Below are positions 26,906 through 35,792 of a stretch of DNA of 64,000 bases, in pieces (position 1 is the first letter of the stretch; each line of letters begins with the position of its first letter). The position numbers and the translations under genes were made by a program. The stretch spans positions 1,807,001 to 1,871,000 of the forward strand of contig NZ_CP022382.1 in assembly GCF_002302565.1 (NCBI RefSeq), written 5' to 3'. Source of the DNA: Capnocytophaga canimorsus. Lineage in GTDB: Bacteria; Bacteroidota; Bacteroidia; Flavobacteriales; Flavobacteriaceae. The notes beneath the pieces are model-generated. The model ran no database searches and was not told the origin of the DNA. It saw only the letters and a program-made list of their open reading frames with translations.

Positions 26906-28099
26906 TTATTTTTCGCGCAGATACATTCGTTTCATTGAGAGTACCGCTAGTAACAAATAGAATAAACAAACCAGCCACATTCCTACCCAATAAAATTGAA
27001 TGGTTTGAGCTGATGCTCCCATTTGAGTAAGCGACACAAAGCCTTTTGCCCCTATTGTTGAGGGTACTAAATAGCTTATTACCTGTATCCAATTGGGTAT
27101 AGAAGTGGTAGGCCAAGATATTCCAGTGATGAGTAAAGCCGGAATGGAAGTGTACATAATCAGCATAATAGCATCTTCGCGGTGCTTGAAAAAATTAAGC
27201 AAAAATATACCCAAATACACTAGCGAAAGTAAAAATGGAATCATAAATACCACTACCGTAAGTAAATTATTACGCATCGGAATATTAAATACTGGCATTA
27301 CCACGCCAAGCATCACTAATAAAATGGCTAAACCCAAAACCAAATATGTGGTTGCTTTTCCCATCACTATAGGTAAAGTTCCTAAAAAATTATCAGAATG
27401 TGGATATAGCTTACGCAGTTTTTTCCCTTCACGCATTGTTCCACCCAAAATTCCTATTGAGGTTAAAATACAAGTCTGAAAAATAATAACTAAAACCACA
27501 GGAATTAAAAAAGTAGCATAACCCGAAGAAGGATTATACAAACTTACTGTTTTTGCAGAAACAGCAACACTATCATTACGCGCTTGTGTGGGCAACTTAC
27601 CTTGTGCCGATTCTTTTTTAATCTGTATGCCTGCATTCAAATAAGCTGCTGAGGTTTTTACCGCAGTAAGTATTTGTTTGTAATACAGTAAATAAGAAGC
27701 ATCTGCATAAACAGATATAAAAGGTTGCTCCCCTCTTTGCAATAATTGAGAGAAATTATCAGGAATGACCACAACTCCTCGAATTTCTTGTCTGTCAAAA
27801 GATTGACGAGCCTCTATTAAATCAGGATAAGATTGAAATATAGTTACTTGGCTACTACCGTCCATCATTCGCAGTAACTGCCTACTATTTCCCGAATTGT
27901 CATTATCTACCACTCCGATAGGCAATTTTTCCAAAGTTTCGTGCGAATACACAAAGGTGTATAAAAAAGGAACAATAAGTGAAACTCCTAAAAATGAAAA
28001 CAGTACCGCTTTATCTCTAAAAATATATTTCCATTCCCAAAGCAACGATTTCATATATGCTTGCGAATCAATATAAATTCTACTTTTAATTCTTCTCAT
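26906..28099 (-). CDS. ABC-2 type transporter permease (second of pair)
   Basis: Inner-membrane permease of the ABC-2/YhhJ type, 397 residues from the ATG at 28099 (a TTG at 28114 would extend it). One membrane segment near residue 30, a large extracytoplasmic loop (about 55-180) and five C-terminal membrane segments. It overlaps the end of the preceding permease gene by 14 bp, implying translational coupling. No ATP-binding cassette motifs are in it or in the neighbouring genes. Confidence 0.85.
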   Translation of the reverse strand: MRRIKSRIYIDSQAYMKSLLWEWKYIFRDKAVLFSFLGVSLIVPFLYTFVYSHETLEKLPIGVVDNDNSGNSRQLLRMMDGSSQVTIFQSYPDLIEARQSFDRQEIRGVVVIPDNFSQLLQRGEQPFISVYADASYLLYYKQILTAVKTSAAYLNAGIQIKKESAQGKLPTQARNDSVAVSAKTVSLYNPSSGYATFLIPVVLVIIFQTCILTSIGILGGTMREGKKLRKLYPHSDNFLGTLPIVMGKATTYLVLGLAILLVMLGVVMPVFNIPMRNNLLTVVVFMIPFLLSLVYLGIFLLNFFKHREDAIMLIMYTSIPALLITGISWPTTSIPNWIQVISYLVPSTIGAKGFVSLTQMGASAQTIQFYWVGMWLVCLFYLLLAVLSMKRMYLREK

Positions 28100-29252
28100 A
28101 ACCTCCCTTTTCAATGCGTTTTACAAATCGTGGATATGCCATTACAAGCAATAATAAATATCCTGTCAGTACTAATAAAGGTTTCCAAGTGAATATAAAA
28201 GGAATTCCTTTAACTGCTCGGTTAACAAAATATTCGGTAAAGTGTGTGAACGGAAAAATATCCGCTAAAAGTTGCATACTGGTGGGCAATCCTTCAATAG
28301 GGAAAGTATAAGCAGCAAATGAAAAAGCAATAGCTGTAAATCCGCTACCAATAGTTAAGGCTCCACGAAAATCAGGAATGAAACTGATGAGTAAAAAACC
28401 GATTACTTGATAAACCAGTACTAGTAAAAAACTGATTATCATAACACTCAACATACTTACCTGTAACGGAGTGCCTATCCATTTAAAAAGTAAAAAATTC
28501 ATACACCAAGCCACGAAAAACAATACCAAAGTGTAAGGAAGTACTTTTCCCAGTAACGCTACCTTATGGTTTCCTCCAGCACGGTGTAACCATCTTTTTC
28601 CTTGATTGTATTTGAAATCTACTCCTAAAACGTACATTGTAATCATAATAACAATCATTTGCAACATCATCGGAAAAAGAGCCGTAAGCAGATAGAAAGC
28701 ATTGTTTGAAAACGGATTAAACAAAGCGTGTTCGTCCACGCGCACAGGTTGCGCCTCTGAAAGTGCTTTTTGCACCTGTACACCTTTCTGTGTTTTTTGT
28801 TTTACCGAAATTCCTGCCGAAAACATTCCTATAACTACTTGAAAATCTTTCTGTATAAGTCCAGCTGTCAATATAAACTGATTATTAGTATAACAAATGA
28901 CTTCTTGCCCCTTTCCTTGCAAAATTTTGCTCTGAAATTCTTTCGGAATACGCACAAAACCATATACTTTCTGTTGTTGTATTAGTTTTTGGGCTTGATG
29001 CTCATCAGTCACATTAACAGACATTTTCATAGAAGGAGTAGCATCCAAAGCACGAATAAGTTGTGCCGAAAGCTGACTTTGATCTTCATCAAGCAAAGCC
29101 ATAGGCAAATCACGTGGCACCCCCTGATGAAACAAAGCACTCAAAAAACCAAAAAGCATCAACGGAAACACCAAAACATAAAATAAGCGTTTAGGCGACA
29201 GCAATAAGCCTTTGAGTTCGTATTTGAAAACAGATAGAAAATTCGATTTCAT
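28086..29252 (-). CDS. ABC-2 type transporter permease (first of pair)
   Basis: 388 residues with the same topology as its partner: N-terminal anchor (LFYVLVFPLMLFGFLSAL), a periplasmic loop of about 150 residues, and a C-terminal cluster of membrane helices. The two permeases probably form a heterodimer working with the HlyD and TolC proteins encoded upstream. In E. coli the comparable yhiI-rbbA-yhhJ locus encodes an ATPase; none is visible here. Confidence 0.85.
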   Translation of the reverse strand: MKSNFLSVFKYELKGLLLSPKRLFYVLVFPLMLFGFLSALFHQGVPRDLPMALLDEDQSQLSAQLIRALDATPSMKMSVNVTDEHQAQKLIQQQKVYGFVRIPKEFQSKILQGKGQEVICYTNNQFILTAGLIQKDFQVVIGMFSAGISVKQKTQKGVQVQKALSEAQPVRVDEHALFNPFSNNAFYLLTALFPMMLQMIVIMITMYVLGVDFKYNQGKRWLHRAGGNHKVALLGKVLPYTLVLFFVAWCMNFLLFKWIGTPLQVSMLSVMIISFLLVLVYQVIGFLLISFIPDFRGALTIGSGFTAIAFSFAAYTFPIEGLPTSMQLLADIFPFTHFTEYFVNRAVKGIPFIFTWKPLLVLTGYLLLLVMAYPRFVKRIEKGGYEKN

Positions 29253-29293
29253 TTTTTGATTGTGTTATAAAAAGTATGATGATTATCGTCCGT

Positions 29294-29352
29294 GTCAGGC
29301 TCAGCGAAGTCGAAGCCTTAATTTATGAGGCTTCGACTTCGCTGAGCCTGAC
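29294..29352. repeat. REP-like perfect hairpin
   Basis: Two perfect 25-bp arms (29294-29318 and 29328-29352) around a 9-base loop, in the 267-bp gap between the HlyD and permease genes. The core CTTCGACTTCGCTGAGCCTG resembles a short palindromic repeat that I recall being dispersed in many Flavobacteriia genomes. It is much more GC-rich than its surroundings. It may attenuate transcription or stabilise the mRNA between the two halves of the operon. The rest of the gap is AT-rich with no gene. Confidence 0.7.
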
Positions 29353-29519
29353 AAAAATCACTTATCTTTCTGTATCATACTTTTTGAATCACTTCTGGTT
29401 TTTTATAAAACTAATACCTTAATCATTTTTAAGCAAAATCATTTTGCCAAACTCTTCATTAGATGACCTAAATTCAAAAAACCACTTGAAAAATAGTTCT
29501 TCAACGTTTTAAAAAAGGA

Positions 29520-30494
29520 TTATTCCACTATTAAAACACTCATTCCAGGACGTAAATCAGCTATTTTTGCTGTAGGATATGCTTTAATAGCAAACGTTTT
29601 TCGGTCAAAATCGCCCTTTGCTTTGGTGGCAGTCCACGTGGCAAAATCAGCCTGTACAGCAATATGTTTTACCTCCATTTCGATTTGCTGATTGCCTAAA
29701 GCAGGAACAATTCCTTTGAATTTGTTGCCTATTTTGTACTGCTTCATCTTGTCTTCACGGATATTGAAAACCACCCATTGGTCATTAGTATCAATGAGGT
29801 TCATTACCGGATATCCAGCATTAACAATCTCTCCTTCATTAGGAATAATGCTTTGTATTTCAGCATCAGCAGGAGCAAAAACCTTAGCACCTTCTTTATA
29901 GGCTTCCACTTCGGTAATTACCCCTTGAGCTTGAGCCACCAATGCCGAAGCAGCTTCTTTATCTTCACTACGAGCTCCATTTTTAGCCATTTCATATTGC
30001 GATAGTGCGGCTTGTTCTTGTTTTTGCAAAGCAATCATTTGAGTATAAGCCTCATCTTTTTTCTGCGCTGGAAGCACTTTGTCTTGGTACAAATTACTAA
30101 CTCTTTGATAGGTTTTTTCTGCCAATTCGGCCGCAACTTTAGCTTGTTGCCAAAGGTTATACGCTCCTTGAATTTGTTCGGAACGCGCTCCTCTTTGTGC
30201 TTTATTGGATTGTGCTAAAGCCGCTGATTTTGCAGCTTGTGCCTGAGCCAATTTGGCATCTAATTCAGTGCTTTCCAACTCCAATAGCAATTCTCCTGCC
30301 TTTACATATTCCCCTTCCTTTTTGTAAATAGTTTTTACCCTACCAGGAACTTTTGGTGCAACGTTAATTTGCCGAGCTTCCACTTGTCCTTGTAAATAAT
30401 CAGGCTCGGAACTTGCAAAAAACCAAATAGATAAACCAATTACAGTTCCAAAAACCAAGAAGGCAATAACAATACTTAATATATTTTGTCTCAT
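29520..30494 (-). CDS. HlyD/EmrA-family membrane fusion protein
   Basis: Periplasmic adaptor of a tripartite efflux system, 324 residues. One N-terminal membrane anchor (about 7-28), the lipoyl half-motif with VAPKVPGRVKTIYKKEGEYVKAGE (about 45-70), a coiled-coil hairpin rich in Ala/Gln/Lys (about 75-200), the second lipoyl half, and a C-terminal beta-barrel region. It should bridge the ABC-2 permeases and the TolC-like channel encoded on either side. Gap to TolC is 54 bp. Confidence 0.9.
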   Translation of the reverse strand: MRQNILSIVIAFLVFGTVIGLSIWFFASSEPDYLQGQVEARQINVAPKVPGRVKTIYKKEGEYVKAGELLLELESTELDAKLAQAQAAKSAALAQSNKAQRGARSEQIQGAYNLWQQAKVAAELAEKTYQRVSNLYQDKVLPAQKKDEAYTQMIALQKQEQAALSQYEMAKNGARSEDKEAASALVAQAQGVITEVEAYKEGAKVFAPADAEIQSIIPNEGEIVNAGYPVMNLIDTNDQWVVFNIREDKMKQYKIGNKFKGIVPALGNQQIEMEVKHIAVQADFATWTATKAKGDFDRKTFAIKAYPTAKIADLRPGMSVLIVE

Positions 30495-30548
30495 TTTTTA
30501 TAGATTTTTTGTTGCATTATCGTTTTTATTGTAACATTGAGTGTGCTT

Positions 30549-31934
30549 TTAAGGAATATATTGCACAAACTTATGGCTCAGTCCACAAATTTCTAATAAT
30601 TGTGCCAAAGTTTTATCCATTTCAAACAGAGCCTGATAGCGTTTTATTTGAATCGCCGCCCGATATAAATTAGCATCAGCTACATCGGTAGAAGTGCCAA
30701 ATCCTTCGGTAAAGGCTTTGTTTCTAACCCGTATTAACTCTTGAGCAAACTCAAGGCTTTTCTCCAAACTTTGTAATTGTTCGCGTTGTTTTTCAATTTC
30801 GGTGTAGTACTTTTTGACCAAAGTTTGAATATCTTTCTCGGCTTGAGCGGTAAGTAAATCGACACTTTCGCTCAAAGCTTTCGCCTGTTGGGTATGATGC
30901 TTATTTTGTAATCCTTTAAAAATATCCCATTGCAGACCAACCCCTACTACCCAATTATCGGGTTCAGTTATGGGTAAATTTTCTTTCCACAAATATTTTT
31001 TCCCCATTAAAGCCACATCGGGTAGATAGTTGGACTTTTGTACTTTCAAGTTTTGTTGTGCCAACGCCTTTTTGAGCTTTGCTTGTACAATTTCAGGAAA
31101 ATTCTCCTTAGCTGCCTTCTGATAATACACCAAAGATTCAAGCGGAGTTACCTCAAAGAGCGGTGTGGAAAGCTCGGTAAAATCATCTTCTGTATTTCCC
31201 ATAACGCCATACAAAGCCGTCTTTGCTAATTGTATGTCTTTTTCCGCTGCCATCACTTCGCGTTGAGCATCGGCAACGGCAGTTTGTGCTTGCATTGCTT
31301 CAACAGGGGCTAACATACCATTTGCTTCAAGTTTTTGAGCGTTGTACAAATGATTTTCAGCGGTTTGCAACGCTTGTTTTCGTACCTGAAAGGCAGCATT
31401 AGCTAATTGCGTTTGGAAATAACGTTCCGCCAATTCCGAAATAAGTTTACTTTCAGTTTTTTGAGATTCTATTCGAGCAATTTCGGATTGAATTTTACCC
31501 GCAGCAACTGCAGCGCGTATTTTTCCTCCAGTAAAAATAGGCCATTTAACATCCAACGAAAATTTACCAATATTCTGATTTTGAAACTGATATTTCCAAT
31601 CTTGTTGAAAATAAGGCATCAGAAATTCTTTGAAACCAGGCAGTTTTAAAAGTGGACTTTGCTGGAAATGTGTCCCAAAACGGTTGCGGTATTCATTAAA
31701 GTCCAAATACAAATGGTCACTCATATGAACGTAACTTGCATTGAGACTAATCTGCGGAAAATACAGCCCTTGAAAAGCTTTTGCACCAAAATCAGCGGCT
31801 TGGCTTTGTTTTTCCATTCCCTTACGCTTTTGATTGCCGTTGTACATATTGTCCAAAGCTTCTGAAAAAGAAAGACTTTGAGCTTGAACACCAACAGCAA
31901 TAAGGGATAAACTTATGAAAAAGAATCGTTTCAT
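30549..31934 (-). CDS. TolC-family outer membrane efflux protein
   Basis: 461 residues: signal peptide ending GVQA, then two tandem outer-membrane-efflux (OEP) repeats with long helical stretches and the beta segments expected of a trimeric TolC channel. First structural gene of the cassette TolC-HlyD-permease-permease, all on the minus strand and preceded by a Crp-like regulator gene. Substrate unknown. Confidence 0.9.
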   Translation of the reverse strand: MKRFFFISLSLIAVGVQAQSLSFSEALDNMYNGNQKRKGMEKQSQAADFGAKAFQGLYFPQISLNASYVHMSDHLYLDFNEYRNRFGTHFQQSPLLKLPGFKEFLMPYFQQDWKYQFQNQNIGKFSLDVKWPIFTGGKIRAAVAAGKIQSEIARIESQKTESKLISELAERYFQTQLANAAFQVRKQALQTAENHLYNAQKLEANGMLAPVEAMQAQTAVADAQREVMAAEKDIQLAKTALYGVMGNTEDDFTELSTPLFEVTPLESLVYYQKAAKENFPEIVQAKLKKALAQQNLKVQKSNYLPDVALMGKKYLWKENLPITEPDNWVVGVGLQWDIFKGLQNKHHTQQAKALSESVDLLTAQAEKDIQTLVKKYYTEIEKQREQLQSLEKSLEFAQELIRVRNKAFTEGFGTSTDVADANLYRAAIQIKRYQALFEMDKTLAQLLEICGLSHKFVQYIP

Positions 31935-32036
31935 ATCCTTAATATCAAATCAGAATTAAAATTAACTGCAAAGTAAGTCATTTTTAGCACAACTTCGATG
32001 CACAAAACTGTGCAAATGTATTTCTTTAAAAAACCT

Positions 32037-32603
32037 TTATACTTTCTTTAAGAGTTCGGTAAATGTATTACGATGAATCCCTAAATAAGAAGCTAAATAC
32101 GAATACGGAACTTTCAGAAAAAGCTCCGGACAGGTTTGTTTAAGCAACCGCAATCTTTCGTGAGTACTTCCCGATTGAAAAACACGAATAATTCTTAAAG
32201 TGCGAACCAACATTTGAGAAATTTCTTGCTGATAAAGTCTGGCAAACTCTGGAACTTCAAGGCATATTTCATCAAAAACGGCACGTTCCAATAAAAAAAC
32301 TTCAGCATCTTCCAACACTTCTATATTTAAGGAAGAAGGGGTGTTTTCCAGAAAGCTTTCGTAATCAAGCATCAAATGGTATCTTGGTTGGTAATAAAAC
32401 CGATAAATGCGTTTGACTGCTTCTCGATCAGTATAATAGCTGTAGAGCAAACCATTCAAAACAAATCCTATATTATGGCTAACTTGGTTTTCACGTAAGA
32501 AAAATTCGCCTTTTTTTAGCAAGATTACTTTTCCACATTGCAGGATTTTTTCAATAGTATCTTGAGAAAAACCGTTTTCTTTCAAAAATTCACTGGCTTT
32601 CAT
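32037..32603 (-). CDS. Crp/Fnr-family transcriptional regulator
   Basis: 188 residues from the ATG at 32603 (longer start at 32624 possible). The N-terminal two thirds form a cyclic-nucleotide-binding jelly roll (LLKKGEFFLRENQ, then GLLYSYYTDRE), but the phosphate-binding cassette residues of true cAMP sensors are not evident. The C-terminus has a Crp-type helix-turn-helix (YLASYLGIHRNTFTELLKK). It lies directly upstream of the efflux cassette on the same strand, so it is a candidate regulator of that cassette (inference). Confidence 0.85.
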   Translation of the reverse strand: MKASEFLKENGFSQDTIEKILQCGKVILLKKGEFFLRENQVSHNIGFVLNGLLYSYYTDREAVKRIYRFYYQPRYHLMLDYESFLENTPSSLNIEVLEDAEVFLLERAVFDEICLEVPEFARLYQQEISQMLVRTLRIIRVFQSGSTHERLRLLKQTCPELFLKVPYSYLASYLGIHRNTFTELLKKV

Positions 32604-32696
32604 TTTCAAATGATAATAAAGCAAAAAATCAATATACGATTCTCTGAGGAAAATCGTTTACTGATTTTTTAAATACGTATTTTTTAAATGCAAATG

Positions 32697-33083
32697 CTAC
32701 CGCTGCATATTTTTGGCTTCGATACTTAGCGTAGCGTGTGGCACCAACATCAGTCTCCTTTTATCAATGAGCTTACCAGTAACTCGGCATACGCCATAGG
32801 TTTTGTTTTCGATACGAATTAAAGCATTTTTCAAGTCACGAATGAATTTTTCCTGACGGATTGCCAATGCTGTATTCGATTCCTTGCTCATTGTTTTCGA
32901 GCCCTCTTCAAAAGCTTTAAAGGTAGGAGAGGTATCGTCTGTGCCATTAGTTCCCGTATTCATATATGAGCTTTTCAAAAGCTCTAAATCTGCCTGAGCT
33001 TTTTGAATTTTTTCTTCAATAAGCACTCTAAATTCCTCAAGTTCTTTGTCGGAATATCGAACTCTGATATTTTCTGCCTCCAT
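32697..33083 (-). CDS. DksA/TraR-family protein with degenerate zinc finger
   Basis: 128 residues: an N-terminal coiled coil (about 10-95) and a C-terminal globular part YGVCRVTGKLIDKRRLMLVPHATLS. DksA acts in the RNA polymerase secondary channel during the stringent response. Only one of the four zinc-finger cysteines remains, so this should be a zinc-independent version. I recall the same CRVTGKLI form as standard in Flavobacteriaceae, where it usually sits between ileS and lspA; here three kilobases of other genes separate it from ileS and no lspA is seen. Confidence 0.87.
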   Translation of the reverse strand: MEAENIRVRYSDKELEEFRVLIEEKIQKAQADLELLKSSYMNTGTNGTDDTSPTFKAFEEGSKTMSKESNTALAIRQEKFIRDLKNALIRIENKTYGVCRVTGKLIDKRRLMLVPHATLSIEAKNMQR

Positions 33084-33125
33084 AATTTAAAAAATTATTG
33101 AATTTGTTGTCTTTTTACTATTCGT

Positions 33126-34310
33126 TTAATACTCTGTTGATTTTACAAGGTTTCGCTGATCGTAAACCTCCTCTTTTTTGAGCTTTCCTCCTTCGGTGTA
33201 ATACTTCCACAGACCGTCCATTTGGTCATTCTTGTAAAACCCCTCTGAGGCAACTTTCCCACTACGGTAATACGACTTAAAAACGCCTTCTTTATTACCG
33301 CCAACGTAGGTAACTTCTCGTTGTAAAAGATTGTCTTTATCCTGATGGTAATATTTCCAAACGCCATCACGAAGTCCGTACGTGTAATTACCTTCTACCT
33401 GCTTTTCTCCATCGGAATTGAACGACAAATACTTTCCGTGAAGCTGGTCCTTAACCAAATGCCACGTTTGGTTAGGGCGACCATTGTCGTGATACGTTTT
33501 TTTGGAAATTATTTCGTCATCTTTATAATCGTTTTCCTCCGAAATTACCCCCGTATCACTAAATTCCTTACTTATTCCGTTGTATTTTCCGTTTTTGACA
33601 CGTACTTCTCTATGTAACTTGCCGTTTCTATAATACTCCCGCTTAACGTAAGTATCTTTATTGCTATATTCTACTTCTTTTTTGAGCGTTCCATTTTCAT
33701 TTACTTCTGTCCATTTTCCAGTGGGTTCACCTTCTTTATAGAAATTGGTATATTCGTAATCCCCTCGATTTGAACGTACCTTGCCCCACCATTTTCCGTG
33801 AGGAGCGCCATTTTTGTAGCTTTCCAAAAGACGCAAATCTCCTTGCGAATCAAATTTTTTGTGTTGTCCGTGAAGTTGCCCATCAGAAAAATTATCTTCC
33901 TGAATTAAAGTTCCTCTGGTGTCATATTCTTGCCACTTACCATCGGGTTTTCCTTTCTTGTAGTAGCTCACTTTATGAACCGTGTTCTTTGCAAACTCGA
34001 AATATAACGTTTTTTTCCCATCAAGTTCTCCATTAACATAGGTACGCTCTTCGAGCAAATCGCCTTGGGGTGAAAAACGCTTGTATTTTCCGTGCATCCG
34101 ACCTTTATTGAAACGCACCTCATAGTAACTCCCTGCCCCCAGAGCCACTTTATAATCACCCTCAAGAGGTTCATCGGTTCTGTAGGACTTATAAAGGGTT
34201 TCCGTACCGAATTTCTGTGCCTTAATTTCGCTTTCTGAAACAAATGTTTGTGCATAACCAGATGTTATCCCCAAAAAACAAGCGATTACAATCAGTTTTA
34301 CTATTTTCAT
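33126..34310 (-). CDS. YwqK-family / MORN-like repeat exported protein
   Basis: 394 residues from the ATG at 34310, which gives a signal peptide MKIVKLIVIACFLGITSGYA; a longer frame reaches 34427 but would overlap the upstream small gene. The mature part is almost entirely 20-24 residue repeats of the type G-x-x-x-G-x-W/K-x-x-Y-x-x-x-G-x-L (MHGKYKRF, PDGKWQEYDTRG, RDGVWKYYHQD, MDGLWKYYTEGG), about a dozen in all. Databases often call this family toxin-antitoxin system YwqK antitoxin, but an exported repeat protein is unlikely to be an antitoxin; surface or periplasmic binding is more plausible. Function not known. Confidence 0.82.
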   Translation of the reverse strand: MKIVKLIVIACFLGITSGYAQTFVSESEIKAQKFGTETLYKSYRTDEPLEGDYKVALGAGSYYEVRFNKGRMHGKYKRFSPQGDLLEERTYVNGELDGKKTLYFEFAKNTVHKVSYYKKGKPDGKWQEYDTRGTLIQEDNFSDGQLHGQHKKFDSQGDLRLLESYKNGAPHGKWWGKVRSNRGDYEYTNFYKEGEPTGKWTEVNENGTLKKEVEYSNKDTYVKREYYRNGKLHREVRVKNGKYNGISKEFSDTGVISEENDYKDDEIISKKTYHDNGRPNQTWHLVKDQLHGKYLSFNSDGEKQVEGNYTYGLRDGVWKYYHQDKDNLLQREVTYVGGNKEGVFKSYYRSGKVASEGFYKNDQMDGLWKYYTEGGKLKKEEVYDQRNLVKSTEY

Positions 34311-34353
34311 AATTCTTTTTTTGACCTCAAAATAACTATCTCCTAACGGATAT

Positions 34354-34662
34354 TCAGCGACTTGCCGAAATACCAAACTCTTTCCAATTCTCACGCGGGA
34401 TATCCACCTTAACACGAGTTCGAGCAAACGAATGACTTTCGGTAAGTGCTTTCATTTTATCGTCCAACGCCTTAGTTTTGGCTTTTAAGTCGGCTTTTAA
34501 CTTTTCTTGCTCACTGTTAAGGGTTTCTACCTCCGTGCGAAGAGCTTCCAATTTATCAATGAAATCCTTATCAATCTTGGTAACTTCGCCCAAATGATTA
34601 CGAAGCCCATCAACCATCAGTTTAACACTGATAATCTGTTTGGAATACGTTAGTGCTGGCAT
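34354..34662 (-). CDS. Small coiled-coil protein of unknown function
   Basis: 102 residues with no signal peptide. Residues 30-80 are a charged heptad-rich coiled coil (KLEALRTEVETLNSEQEKLK); the ends are polar. I do not recognise a family. It ends 43 bp before the YwqK-like gene on the same strand and may be cotranscribed with it. The clean ATG and amino acid composition argue that it is real. Confidence 0.6.
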   Translation of the reverse strand: MPALTYSKQIISVKLMVDGLRNHLGEVTKIDKDFIDKLEALRTEVETLNSEQEKLKADLKAKTKALDDKMKALTESHSFARTRVKVDIPRENWKEFGISASR

Positions 34663-35162
34663 AGTAATGTTGTTTTAAATGTTAATAATCTATTTAAGAG
34701 CTGATTTTAAAAGTATAATATATTAAAAAGAACGTATTTTTGTCAGGTTGAGCAAAACAGAAGTCTTGTGACTACTAAGTACTTCCCCATATACTCATTT
34801 TTCGTAAGCTTAATAACCTAAGCAAAGAACACTTTTTATACTTTATTTCAATACAAATTTTATTTTTTCAATAAAACTATTTTTTATTGATGAAAAATTT
34901 AGTTTTACTGCAGTAAAATTAAATTAGTAATCAGTAAAATTAAATCTTACATCTATTCCTTTCAACAACCTATCAGTAAAAAACAATCTTACTGCTTCAA
35001 AAAAGATGTTTACTGCTGTAAAACCTTCTTTTACCTCTCAAAGGTAGAATTTTCTTTTTGAAAAAGCAATATTTTTAAGTTAATTTTAATATTTTATTGC
35101 TTATCCTTTTTAAAAAACTGTTGTATTTATTGATGAATTTGAACGCTTACAAGTGTTGGCTA
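34663..35162. other. AT-rich intergenic region with recurring CAGTAAAA motifs
   Basis: No gene is supported here. The region holds a perfect 16-bp palindrome of TTTTACTG and CAGTAAAA (34903-34918) and further CAGTAAA/TTTACTG copies near 34932, 34974, 34988 and 35009. At about 34743-34754 GTCAGGTTGAGC resembles half of the REP-like hairpin seen at 29294-29352. Confidence 0.5.
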
Positions 35163-35591
35163 CTATCGATGGAAGTAACCTATATGCAAACTTAAAATCA
35201 ATAGAAAAATAATGAACGTGGATAGTGCCAAATAATATTTTTTCTTTACCGAATGATAAATCCCCAACACGAAAATACCTATAATAGGCAACAGCCCAAG
35301 GATATATCGCCACTGCGGAGGAAAAATATCTAAAACTATCGGAAAAAACGCAGAAACGATGAAAAATATAAGTATTCCCACTAAAAAATACACTACAAAA
35401 GGTTCTTCTTTTATCGTAGGCTTTCCGTTGCCTTTGTCAATAAGATGAACAAACGTCTCATTTTTGTAAAGTATCCACAGAAAAGGAAGCCAACCTAAGG
35501 CAAAATTGGTCAGCGTGTAATTATTTCGCAATACTGGAAGAACTAACTAACCGACCAACAAAGTCATCGCAAATTTCAGATGATTTTTCAT
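35163..35591 (-). pseudogene. Small membrane protein, possibly broken by an in-frame amber codon
   Basis: From a TTG at 35531 there is an open frame of 122 residues with three or four membrane segments. The natural ATG is at 35591 in the same frame and begins MKNHLKFAMTLLVG, but a TAG stop at 35547-35549 (codon 15) separates it from the rest. Either the gene is a recent pseudogene or it initiates at a non-ATG codon. I do not recognise the family. Confidence 0.45.
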
Positions 35592-35660
35592 AATAACCGT
35601 GTTGTTTCTCTTATTTTCCTAAATTGCGTCCTACTACAAGTGGTGTAATTTTGTATGGTA

Positions 35661-35759
35661 TTACTCCCAAATTTGGCTTCCTACAAAAAGCCCCACAAGT
35701 ACAGATACCACAAAAAGAATAGATCCTACAAAAATGCTTAAATTTCTGTTTTTCATCAT
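35661..35759 (-). CDS. Possible 32-residue single-span membrane peptide
   Basis: Starts ATG-ATG and encodes MMKNRNLSIF followed by one hydrophobic helix (VGSILFVVSVLVGLFVG) and SQIWE before the TAA. The basic start, a helix of membrane length and the short polar end look like a genuine small membrane protein, but random AT-rich sequence can also give this. It lies between ileS and the broken membrane protein gene on the same strand. Confidence 0.35.
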   Translation of the reverse strand: MMKNRNLSIFVGSILFVVSVLVGLFVGSQIWE

Positions 35760-35792
35760 ATAATCTATTTTTACTGATAAAATAAAACTTCA

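Noticed and set aside
33126..34310. Toxin-antitoxin system based on the YwqK label
   Set aside because: The protein has a signal peptide and no toxin-like partner; the neighbouring 102-residue protein is coiled coil without toxin motifs.
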